Shown: one piece after another, positions 1 through 8,376 of the stretch
How positions within the stretch are numbered: the first letter of the stretch is position 1
Layout of the letters: every line of letters begins with the position of its first letter
DNA from: an uncultured Pseudacidovorax sp.
GTDB lineage: Bacteria > Pseudomonadota > Gammaproteobacteria > Burkholderiales > Burkholderiaceae_C
Assembly (NCBI RefSeq): GCF_913773995.1
Contig: NZ_CAJYES010000070.1
Coordinates: forward strand, 1 to 45,274
Reading direction: 5' to 3'
DNA: 45,274 nucleotides
The notes under the pieces: model-generated
The model's input: only the letters and a program-made list of their open reading frames with translations
Told to the model about the DNA's origin: nothing
Databases searched by the model: none
Program-made: the position numbers and the translations under genes

Positions 1-16
1 TTCCGAGGCTGGCCGA

Positions 17-577
17 ATGAGCGCCGTCGCCCTTGCCCCCGCGTTGGCGGCCAGCGACCTAGCGCCCGGCGGCGGCGCCCCAGTGCCCTGGAGCGACGAG
101 GTCCTGCACCCGCGCCTGCTGCGCACCGTGCTCGGCTGCTACCCCACCGGCGTGGCCATCGTGGCCACCCGCAGCGCCGACGGCCGGCCGGTGGGCCTCA
201 CCATCAACTCCTTCGCTTCGCTGTCGCTGGAGCCGCCGCTGGTACTGTGGAGTCTGGTCAACCGCTCGCCCAGCCTGCAGGCCTTCCGGGACTGCACGCA
301 CTTCACGATCAGCGTGCTGGGCTGCTCGCAGGAAGCCCTCGCGCGGCACTTCGCCAATCCGGCGGTGCCCGACAAGTTCGATGGCATCGCCGTCATGGAA
401 GCCCCCGAGGGCGTGCCCGCCATCGCAGGCGCTGCCGCCACGCTGGTGTGCGCCAGCGATCACCACCGCGAGACAGGCGACCATCATCTGCTCGTGGGCC
501 GCGTCCTTCGCGTGGCGCGCAGCGAGACGGCGCCGCTGGTGTTCCATGGGGGGCGGTTCACGGGGTTGGCGGCTTGA
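17..577 (+). CDS. Flavin reductase family protein
   Basis: Product of 186 residues with the flavin reductase (FMN-binding split-barrel, HpaC/StyB-like) fold. After a ~30-residue variable N-terminus comes YPTGVAIVAT, the pyrimidine-stacking segment GLTINSFASLSLEPPLVLW, and a C-terminal HHLLVGRV strand. Such proteins reduce free FAD/FMN with NAD(P)H and hand it to a two-component monooxygenase. The ATG is preceded by GAGG at a usable distance, although only 16 bases of upstream sequence are in the window. The nearest obvious partner is the StyA-like monooxygenase at 10970, so this could be its StyB-type reductase; that pairing is inferred, as HigBA, the AraC gene and the minus-strand operon lie between them. 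Family assignment is firm, partner is not. Confidence 0.85.
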   Translation: MSAVALAPALAASDLAPGGGAPVPWSDEVLHPRLLRTVLGCYPTGVAIVATRSADGRPVGLTINSFASLSLEPPLVLWSLVNRSPSLQAFRDCTHFTISVLGCSQEALARHFANPAVPDKFDGIAVMEAPEGVPAIAGAAATLVCASDHHRETGDHHLLVGRVLRVARSETAPLVFHGGRFTGLAA

Positions 578-599
578 GCCGACCGATGCGATGGCCGGC

Positions 600-616
600 A
601 GTCCCAATTTGGGACT
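600..616. promoter_or_regulatory. 17-bp perfect palindrome, probable HigA operator
   Basis: AGTCCCAATTTGGGACT is a perfect inverted repeat with 8-base arms and one central base, ending 11 bases before the higB start codon. TAAACT at 616-621 could be the -10 hexamer. Antitoxin/toxin complexes commonly repress their own operon through such a palindrome overlapping the promoter, so this is the expected operator for the downstream pair. Binding is inferred. Confidence 0.65.
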
Positions 617-627
617 AAACTTGCGCG

Positions 628-930
628 ATGCGGATCATCGCCGTCAGCGCCCTGCGGGACTACTGGTCATCGCATCCCGATGCCAGGAGGCCACTGCTGG
701 CGTGGGTCGAAGAAGTACAGGCCGCGCAATGGCGCACGCCGGCTGACGTGAAGGCAAGTTTCCGTAACGCAAGCATCCTGCCCGGCCGGCGGGTGGTGTT
801 CAACATCAAGGGCAACGACCACCGGCTGGTGGTGGCCGTGGCCTATGCCTTCGGCGCCGTCTACATCAAGTTTGTTGGCACGCATGCAGAGTACGACCTC
901 ATCGACGTGCACAACGTGGAGCCTGAATGA
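628..930 (+). CDS. higB: HigB-family toxin (type II toxin-antitoxin mRNA interferase)
   Basis: A 100-residue basic protein of the HigB/RelE-like superfamily. Family hallmarks are the ADVKASFRNASIL segment, the central RRVVFNIKGNDHRLVV strands, and the C-terminal YIKFVGTHAEYDLIDV block that carries catalytic residues in relatives. Members cleave ribosome-bound mRNA and arrest growth. The toxin gene precedes the antitoxin gene, the order typical of higBA, and its TGA overlaps the antitoxin ATG in an ATGA, implying translational coupling. No truncation is visible, so the toxin looks intact. Confidence 0.88.
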   Translation: MRIIAVSALRDYWSSHPDARRPLLAWVEEVQAAQWRTPADVKASFRNASILPGRRVVFNIKGNDHRLVVAVAYAFGAVYIKFVGTHAEYDLIDVHNVEPE

Positions 931-1316
931 TGAACCTGCAACTGCACCCCATCTGCAGCGAGGCGGATTACCGCTCGGCGCTGAAGGCGGCGGAAGCCTT
1001 CTTCGACGTGCCGGAGGAGCCTCGGCCCGACAGTCCGGAAGGCGCTTATTTCGAGGCGCTGATCACGCTGATCGAAGCGTACGAACGCAAGCATTTCCCG
1101 ATGGATCCGCCCGACCCGGTGGATGCCATCAAGTTCCGCATGGAGCAGGCCGGCCTCACGGTGGCAGATCTGGTGCCCTACATCGGGCCCCGCCACCGGG
1201 TTTACGAGGTGCTCAATCGCAAGCGCCCGCTGACGATGCCGATGATCCGGCGCCTGATGAACCTGGGCATTCCTGCACAGTCCCTGATCGGCCCGGCGGA
1301 ACCGGTCACCGCCTGA
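927..1316 (+). CDS. higA: HigA-family antitoxin, XRE-type HTH
   Basis: A 129-residue antitoxin (128 if the second of two adjacent ATG codons is used). The N-terminal ~75 residues (SEADYRSALKAAEAFFDV and following helices) resemble the toxin-neutralising part of HigA. The C-terminal ~55 residues hold a helix-turn-helix: AIKFRMEQAGLTVADL, then NRKRPLTMPMIRRLMNLGI. It should bind and neutralise HigB and, with it, repress the operon through the palindrome at 600-616. It overlaps higB by four bases. Confidence 0.87.
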   Translation: MMNLQLHPICSEADYRSALKAAEAFFDVPEEPRPDSPEGAYFEALITLIEAYERKHFPMDPPDPVDAIKFRMEQAGLTVADLVPYIGPRHRVYEVLNRKRPLTMPMIRRLMNLGIPAQSLIGPAEPVTA

Positions 1317-1398
1317 GGACTGATGTTCCCGAAGGCGCCCGCGCAGGCGTCTGCGCAGCCCCGACACTATTTGCAGACGATGCAGTGAGCGCCAAGAT

Positions 1399-2406
1399 TC
1401 AATGCCGCCGCACCGTCTCGCTCGGGTACTCGCCGAAGCGCGCACGGTAGTCGGCGCTGAAGCGTCCCAGGTGGCCGAAGCCCCAGCGCAGCGCGACGCC
1501 GGCCACATGGGTGCTGCCGCCCAGCAGTTCGGCACGGGCCCGCTCCAGCCGCAGGTCCTTGAGGTACTGCATGGGGCTCACGCCGAGGAATTCCCTGAAG
1601 CCCGCATAAAGGCTGCGCACGCTCACACCGGCCACCTCTGCCAGTTGATCAGCGCACAGAGGCTCGTGTGCATGGGCCTGGATGTGGTCCTGTACACGGC
1701 GCACATGGCGCGGCAGCACGGCATTGCAACGTGCAGGCGACGCATGGCTGTGGTTGTGCGGCTGCACCGACAGCAGCGTGGCCGCCACCAGTTGCCCGAC
1801 CTGCTGGCTCACCAGTCGGTGCTGCGACACGTCCATGTCCTGCGCCATCATCTCCTGCAGGTAGCCCAGCAGGTGCATCCACATGGCGTTGTCGCGCCAG
1901 CCGAAACCCAGCTGGAAGCGCACCGGCGCGTCGAGCGCACGGCCCAGTTGCAGCGCCAGCGTGCGCTCCACCAGCGCGCGCGAGACGCGCACCATGAGCT
2001 GCTGGTTGTCGGCCGACCAGCGCATCACCGTGTCCTCGCTCGGGCTGAGCACCGTGGCCTCGTGCGGGCCGGAGTCGCTGTGCTGGCCACCGCTGTCGAC
2101 CTGTGCACGGCCGGCCAGCGGCATCTGTACCAGGAAGAAGTCTTCCAGCGGACCGGGCTGGATCTCCACCTCGGCGCCGTAAGCCAACAAACTCAGCGAG
2201 ACGTCGCCGAAGCTGGCATGGTGCATGCGCGCATCCAGGCGCTGGGCGCGACCGGCCACGTCCAGCCGGTGCGGCTTCATGACGCTGCCCACGCGCAGCC
2301 GCGTCTCTTCGAGATCGGCCGAGGCGAAGAAGGGCCGCAGTGGCCGCGCGGCCGGCAGGGGGGCAGAGGGTTGGCGGGAGAAGAAGGCACTGGCAGTGGG
2401 GTTCAT
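1399..2406 (-). CDS. AraC-family transcriptional regulator
   Basis: 335 residues. Residues ~25-215 resemble the AraC-binding-like sensor domain. Residues 232-335 form the double-HTH AraC/XylS DNA-binding domain, with LCADQLAEVAGVSVRSLYAGF as the first helix-turn-helix and the C-terminal signature GFGHLGRFSADYRARFGEYPSE. The chosen start (MNPTASAF) has GAGG about 8 bases upstream; a longer reading frame to 2505 exists, but its extra 33 residues are arginine- and proline-rich and look non-coding. It lies just beyond the terminator of the anthranilyl-CoA operon, in the same orientation, and shares a 24-bp upstream box with that operon. It is the best local candidate for the pathway regulator. 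Indole-monooxygenase clusters in other bacteria also carry AraC-type activators, which fits the StyA-like gene nearby. Confidence 0.88.
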   Translation of the reverse strand: MNPTASAFFSRQPSAPLPAARPLRPFFASADLEETRLRVGSVMKPHRLDVAGRAQRLDARMHHASFGDVSLSLLAYGAEVEIQPGPLEDFFLVQMPLAGRAQVDSGGQHSDSGPHEATVLSPSEDTVMRWSADNQQLMVRVSRALVERTLALQLGRALDAPVRFQLGFGWRDNAMWMHLLGYLQEMMAQDMDVSQHRLVSQQVGQLVAATLLSVQPHNHSHASPARCNAVLPRHVRRVQDHIQAHAHEPLCADQLAEVAGVSVRSLYAGFREFLGVSPMQYLKDLRLERARAELLGGSTHVAGVALRWGFGHLGRFSADYRARFGEYPSETVRRH

Positions 2407-2526
2407 GACGGGGCCTCGTGTCACGCGTTGCCGGGTCTGCGGGTGGCGTATTGCGGGCGGGCGATGCCGGCAGCGGTGCTGAACCGTTAGCAAGATCGGC
2501 GCCACGGCGTGCGCGCTGCCGTGGTG

Positions 2527-2550
2527 CAGTTAATTTAGTCCTGAAGCAAT
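2527..2550 (-). promoter_or_regulatory. Shared 24-bp box upstream of the AraC-type gene
   Basis: The core TTTAGTCCTGAAGCAAT (2534-2550) matches TTTAGTTGTCAAGCAAT at 10762-10778 in 14 of 17 positions. Over 24 bases (2527-2550 versus 10755-10778) I count 19 matches. Both copies lie upstream of minus-strand transcription units in the same orientation, so they are probably sites for one regulator or a common promoter element. The role is inferred. Confidence 0.5.
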
Positions 2551-2621
2551 GTGGACGCACTCGGGGGTTGCACGGACTCGGAGACTGCTTGGCGATCAGG
2601 AAGGGCTCCCCCTCTCCCCAG

Positions 2622-2644
2622 CCCTCTCCCGCGAGGGGAGAGGG
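2622..2644. repeat. GC-rich dispersed hairpin repeat (CCCTCTCCC...GGGAGAGGG)
   Basis: Nine-base perfect arms CCCTCTCCC (2622-2630) and GGGAGAGGG (2636-2644) around a 5-base loop, embedded in C-rich sequence from about 2606. Spurious translations of this family read SPSPQPSPARGEG, a string seen in many beta- and gammaproteobacterial genomes, so it is probably a dispersed intergenic repeat. No T-tract follows, so a terminator role is unlikely. Confidence 0.6.
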
Positions 2645-2659
2645 AGTATTGGGGAAGCC

Positions 2660-2701
2660 CGGATGCCGGATGCCGGATGCCGGATGCCGGATGCCGGATG
2701 C
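2660..2701. repeat. Six tandem copies of the heptamer CGGATGC
   Basis: Six perfect, uninterrupted copies of CGGATGC run from 2660 to 2701, followed by the degenerate GGGGTGCC. It lies in the non-coding stretch between the AraC gene and the operon terminator. The copy number is likely to vary between strains. The rest of 2407-2780 shows no credible gene. Confidence 0.9.
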
Positions 2702-2780
2702 GGGGTGCCAAGTGCACGGGGCTGACGTGCGAAGAGCAAAGGGCCTGCAGCTGGGCCTGGGCGGTGGGGGACAAATGAAA

Positions 2781-2800
2781 AGCGGCCCGTCGGGGCCGCT
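2781..2800 (-). terminator. Intrinsic terminator of the anthranilyl-CoA operon
   Basis: AGCGGCCC (2781-2788) pairs with GGGCCGCT (2793-2800) over a GTCG loop. Read on the minus strand, the stem is followed by TTTCATTTG, a moderately T-rich tail. It sits 30 bases past the RidA-family stop codon, where the seven-gene operon should end. Confidence 0.7.
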
Positions 2801-2830
2801 CTTGCTGCGGGGGGTGCGCGCGACGAGCGC

Positions 2831-3223
2831 TCAGTCGGGCACCACGGCGGTGACTTCGATCTCCACCTTGGCGCGGTCCTCCACCAGCGCCGACACCTCC
2901 ACTGCCGTCATCGCGGCGTTGTAACAGTTGATCAGCTCGCGAAAGTGCTTGCCGATGGCCGGGTAGGCGGCAACGTATTCGCGCTTGTCGGTCACGTACC
3001 AGGTCATGCGCACGATGTGCTCGGGGCTGGCGCCGGCTTCGCGCAGCACCTCCACGATGTTCTGCAGCGCCTGGCGCACCTGCTCGCCAAGATCGTCGGT
3101 ATGGAAAATGCCCTGCGCGTCCCAGCCGATCATGCCGGCCACGAAGACCATGCGGCCACGGGCGGTGACGCCGTTGGCATAGCCCTTGGGGCGCGGCCAG
3201 CCGGGAGGAAGAAGAACTTGCAT
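2831..3223 (-). CDS. RidA-family protein (YjgF/YER057c/UK114)
   Basis: 130 residues with the RidA fold: GRMVFVAGMIGWDAQG, then DLGEQVRQALQNIVEVLREAGAS, VRMTWYVTD, and the C-terminal VEDRAKVEIEVTAV strand. Classical RidA enzymes hydrolyse enamine/imine intermediates. As last gene of an operon that should generate a dearomatised amino-cyclohexenyl-CoA (an enamine), an imine-hydrolysing role would fit. However, aligned by eye on the KVEIE strand, the position of the catalytic Arg105 of E. coli RidA appears to hold Leu; an Arg occurs four residues later in EDR. It may therefore belong to a non-archetypal Rid subfamily with a different or modified activity. Confidence 0.85.
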   Translation of the reverse strand: MQVLLPPGWPRPKGYANGVTARGRMVFVAGMIGWDAQGIFHTDDLGEQVRQALQNIVEVLREAGASPEHIVRMTWYVTDKREYVAAYPAIGKHFRELINCYNAAMTAVEVSALVEDRAKVEIEVTAVVPD

Positions 3224-3251
3224 GGGGACTCCTGCGGGAAAAAAGTTGGAT

Positions 3252-3731
3252 TCAGTTCAGGGCCGGATCGGGCGCAAAGCGCAGCAGCGCGTCGCGCACG
3301 TCCGGCGGGATGTCGATGGCGCGGTGCGTCTGCAGGCTGGTGAAGACCAGCACCTGCCGCGAGGCCACGCGCAGTTCGCCATCGGTGCCGGTGCATTGCA
3401 GCGCCAGCGTGAGCGAGCGGCCACCCGCGCGCTCCACCGCCAGGCCCAGCTCGACGGTGTCGCCCAGCCGGCTGATGGCGCGGAAGTCGCATTCCAGCCG
3501 CACGATGGGCAGGCCGATGTGGCGGCCGGCGATCATGCCGGCGTAGTTGACGCCCAGGCTCTCGTTGAACCAGTCCTCCACCAGCTGGTTGAACATCACC
3601 AGGTACTGGGGAAAGAAGACGATGCCGGCGGGGTCGCAGTGCGAGAAGCGGATGAGCTGCGTGCGCGTGAAGCGGCCCGGCGGCGCGTCGGCGGTCTCGG
3701 CCGGGTCGACAGAGGTGGCGACGCGGATCAC
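3252..3731 (-). CDS. Acyl-CoA thioesterase, 4-hydroxybenzoyl-CoA thioesterase family
   Basis: 159 residues with a single hot-dog domain. The active-site segment HCDPAGIVFFPQY lies at residues 31-43, with Asp33 corresponding to the catalytic Asp of Pseudomonas 4-hydroxybenzoyl-CoA thioesterase. Typical family length is 135-150 residues, and the first ~20 residues here are an unconserved extension. It overlaps the upstream ligase gene by four bases (ATGA), so it is translationally coupled. In an aryl-CoA pathway it probably releases CoA from dead-end or accumulating thioesters rather than performing an on-pathway step. The substrate is inferred. Confidence 0.85.
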   Translation of the reverse strand: MIRVATSVDPAETADAPPGRFTRTQLIRFSHCDPAGIVFFPQYLVMFNQLVEDWFNESLGVNYAGMIAGRHIGLPIVRLECDFRAISRLGDTVELGLAVERAGGRSLTLALQCTGTDGELRVASRQVLVFTSLQTHRAIDIPPDVRDALLRFAPDPALN

Positions 3732-5416
3732 GAGGCGGCCCCCGTTTGTTCCGCAGGCGTGGCCGGGGTGGTCCCCGTCGTCGGCGCCATCGCGCTCGCC
3801 TGCGCCGCCTGCTTGAGCACGAAGCGCTGCAGCTTGCCCGTCTGCGTGCGCGGCAACTGCGCCACGAAGACCACCGAGCGCGGGTACTTGTACGGCGCGA
3901 CGGTCGCTTTGACGAAGTCCTGCAGCGTGCGCACCATGGCCTCGCCCGCTTCGCCCTGGCCGGCACGCAGCACCACGAAAGCCTGCACGATCTGGCCGCG
4001 GTCAGCGTCGGGCGCACCGATGACGGCGCATTCGGCCACGGCCGGGTGCTGCATCAGCGCCTCTTCGACCTCGGGCGCGGCGATGTTGTAGCCGGCCGAG
4101 ATGATCATGTCGTCGGTGCGCGCCTGATAGAAGAAGTAGCCGTCGGCGTCCATGAGGTACGCATCGCCGGTGAGGTTCCAGCCACCCTGCACGTACTGCG
4201 CCTGGCGCGCATCCGACAGGTAGCGGCAGCCTGTCGGGCCCTGCACCGCCAGGCGGCCGACGGTGCCTGGTGGCAGTTCATGGCCGGCCTCGTCCACGAT
4301 GCGGGCGCGATAGCCGGGCACGGGCTTGCCCGTGGCGCCGGGCCGCGCGCTGGCCTCGTCGTGCGAGATGAAGATGTGCAGCAGTTCGGTCGAGCCGATG
4401 CCGTCGATCAGCTCGATGCCGGTCGCCTGCTTCCACAGTGCGCGGGTGGTGGCGGGCAGCGCCTCGCCAGCCGACACGCACTTGCGCAGCGGCGTGGCGC
4501 GCAGCACGGCGCCCTGCTCGGCCAGCAGCCGATACGACGTCGGCGCGGTGAACAGCACCGTGGCGCCGAAGTCCTGGATGCCCTGAAGCAGTTGCGCCGG
4601 ACCGGCCTTCTCCAGCAGCACGGTGGATGCACCCACATGCATGGGAAAGAGCACCAGCCCGCCGAGCCCGAAGGTGAAGGCCAGCGGCGGGCTGCCGATG
4701 AACCGGTCGTCGGCCGTGGCGCGCAGCAGGTGCGGCGGCCAGCAGTGGCACACCGCCATGACGTCGCGGTGGAAGTGCATGGTCGCCTTGGGCACGCCGG
4801 TGGTGCCCGAGGTGAAGCCGAACAGGCAGGTGTCGTCGGCTGCCGTGTCGACGTTGTCGAAGACGGGCGAGGCCGTGGCCATCAGGGCCTCAAGGCTTTC
4901 GGGCCCGTCGGCATGAAAGTGGCGGATGTGCTGGAGCAGCGGCGCCTTATGCGCGGCCAGCGCCAGCTCCTCGGCCAGGGCGGCATCGCACAGCGCATGC
5001 GTCACCTGGCCGATCTCGAGGATGGGCACCAGCTCCTTGGCGCGCAGCAGCGGCATGGTGGCGACGGCGATGCCGCCGGCCTTCATCACCGCGAACCAGC
5101 AGGCCGCCAGCATCGGGTTGTTGGGCGCGCGCAGCAGCACGCGGTTGCCCGGCACCAGGCCCATCTGCTGTACCAGCACGTTGGCGATGCGGTTGGCCTT
5201 GTCCTGCAGCTGGGCATAGGTCCAGCGCAGGCCGGGTGCCAGGATGCAGGGCCGGTCGCCACGGCCTTCGGCCACGTGGCGGTCCAGCAACTCGGTGGCG
5301 CAATTCAGGCGCGCGGGCATCTGCAACTCGGGCAGCTCGAAGATGAACTGCGGCTGCTGCTCAGGCGGCGGCAGGTGGTCGCGCGCGAAGGTGTCGACGT
5401 GGGCGCTGGCGGTCAT
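3728..5416 (-). CDS. Aryl-CoA ligase, probably 2-aminobenzoate-CoA ligase (AMP-forming)
   Basis: 562 residues of the ANL adenylating superfamily, benzoate-CoA ligase branch. Visible core motifs: the phosphate-binding FTSGTTGVPK at 201-210, GSTELLH at 341-347, TGD at 416-418, the hinge TDDMIISAGYNI at 434-445, and the C-terminal PRTQTGKLQRF with the catalytic Lys at 528. The PARLNCATELLD start is typical of benzoate/aminobenzoate ligases. It would convert anthranilate, ATP and CoA into 2-aminobenzoyl-CoA, the substrate of the monooxygenase/reductase encoded at the head of the same operon. Benzoate or salicylate are alternative substrates; the operon context favours anthranilate. It lies 22 bases after the acyl-CoA dehydrogenase stop. 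Confidence 0.88.
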   Translation of the reverse strand: MTASAHVDTFARDHLPPPEQQPQFIFELPELQMPARLNCATELLDRHVAEGRGDRPCILAPGLRWTYAQLQDKANRIANVLVQQMGLVPGNRVLLRAPNNPMLAACWFAVMKAGGIAVATMPLLRAKELVPILEIGQVTHALCDAALAEELALAAHKAPLLQHIRHFHADGPESLEALMATASPVFDNVDTAADDTCLFGFTSGTTGVPKATMHFHRDVMAVCHCWPPHLLRATADDRFIGSPPLAFTFGLGGLVLFPMHVGASTVLLEKAGPAQLLQGIQDFGATVLFTAPTSYRLLAEQGAVLRATPLRKCVSAGEALPATTRALWKQATGIELIDGIGSTELLHIFISHDEASARPGATGKPVPGYRARIVDEAGHELPPGTVGRLAVQGPTGCRYLSDARQAQYVQGGWNLTGDAYLMDADGYFFYQARTDDMIISAGYNIAAPEVEEALMQHPAVAECAVIGAPDADRGQIVQAFVVLRAGQGEAGEAMVRTLQDFVKATVAPYKYPRSVVFVAQLPRTQTGKLQRFVLKQAAQASAMAPTTGTTPATPAEQTGAAS

Positions 5417-5438
5417 TGCGGTCTCCGGCCGTGTCCGC

Positions 5439-6602
<1,164 letters not shown>

Positions 6603-6691
6603 GTCAGGACTCCCGCCGGGCCGCCCCAAGGGAGGCCTGCGCCCCCTCGGGGGGCAGCGAATACACGAAGTGATGAGCGTGGGGGCACATG
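6603..6691. repeat. Intra-operon GC-rich hairpin spacer
   Basis: The 89-base gap between the hydratase and dehydrogenase genes contains GCCCCC (6641-6646) pairing with GGGGGC (6650-6655), followed by a stretch reading CAGCGAATACACGAAGTGA. Very similar CCCCGAGGGGG-type spacers recur between genes in Comamonadaceae as I recall them, so this is probably a lineage-specific dispersed repeat. It might partly attenuate downstream expression. No gene fits here. Confidence 0.5.
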
Positions 6692-7552
<861 letters not shown>

Positions 7553-7605
7553 GCGGTCTCCGTTCTTTGCTGTCTGCGTTGGTGTGGTGGAAGGCGAAGG
7601 CGCGG

Positions 7606-8376
7606 TCACATGACCTCGCCGCCCGCCACGGAAATGGATTGGCCGGTCACGGCGCCCGCGCCCTGGCCGCACAGCCAAGCCACGGCATCGGCCACCTCGT
7701 CGGGCTGCACCAGGCGGCCCTGGGGGTTGCTCTTGACGAACTCGGCCCGTGCGGCCTCGGGGCTGCGGCCCGTCTTGGCGACCACACGCTCGATGCTCTG
7801 GCGCACGATGTCGGTCTCGGTGTAGCCCGGGCACACGGCGTTGACGGTGATGCCCTTGGTCGCCAGTTCCAGCGCCAGCGAGCGGGTGAGGCCCACCACA
7901 CCGTGCTTGGCCGCGCAGTAGGCCGACACGTAGGCATAGCCCACCTGCCCCGCCGTGCTCGCCACGTTGACGATGCGGCCCCAGCCCGCCGCCAGCATGC
8001 CGGGCAGCACGGCCTGGCTGCAGACCATCGTGCCGGTCAGGTTGACGGCCAGCATGCGCTGCCAGAGCGCCATGTCCATCTTGTGGAAGGGCGCGCTCTC
8101 GGCCTGGCCGGCGTTGTTGACCAGCGCGGCGACGGGGCCGAAGCGGCTTTGCGCCTCGGCCAGCGCGGCCGCCACCGCCCCGGCATCGGCCACGTCGGCG
8201 CTGACGGCGAACAGGTGTTCGGTATCTCCGGCGGCCACGGCCTGCACGGCCTCGGCGCTGCGACCGAGCACGGTCACGTGCCAGCCTTCGGCCACCAGCC
8301 GCCGCGCAATGGCGGCGCCGATGCCGCGGCCGCCACCGGTCACCAGCGCATGGCGCGATGCGGTGGTGCCGCTCAC
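7606..8376 (-). CDS. SDR-family dehydrogenase (3-hydroxyacyl-CoA dehydrogenase-like)
   Basis: 256 residues of a classical short-chain dehydrogenase: cofactor motif TGGGRGIG at 13-20, NNAG at 87-90, catalytic Ser140, Tyr153 and Lys157 (YCAAK), and the PGYTETD loop. It should oxidise or reduce a hydroxy/keto group with NAD(P)(H), probably a 3-hydroxyacyl-CoA formed after the hydratase step. Its ATG overlaps the stop codon of the upstream monooxygenase/reductase gene by four bases, which supports a shared transcript and coupled translation. The substrate is inferred from context only. Confidence 0.9.
   Translation of the reverse strand: MSGTTASRHALVTGGGRGIGAAIARRLVAEGWHVTVLGRSAEAVQAVAAGDTEHLFAVSADVADAGAVAAALAEAQSRFGPVAALVNNAGQAESAPFHKMDMALWQRMLAVNLTGTMVCSQAVLPGMLAAGWGRIVNVASTAGQVGYAYVSAYCAAKHGVVGLTRSLALELATKGITVNAVCPGYTETDIVRQSIERVVAKTGRSPEAARAEFVKSNPQGRLVQPDEVADAVAWLCGQGAGAVTGQSISVAGGEVM

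Noticed and set aside
1317-1398. Possible terminator between higA and the convergent AraC gene
   Set aside because: The GC-rich bases there give only weak, imperfect stems with no T-tract on either strand.
2660-2701. The heptamer array as a CRISPR array
   Set aside because: Units are 7 bases with no spacers and no cas genes are in the window.
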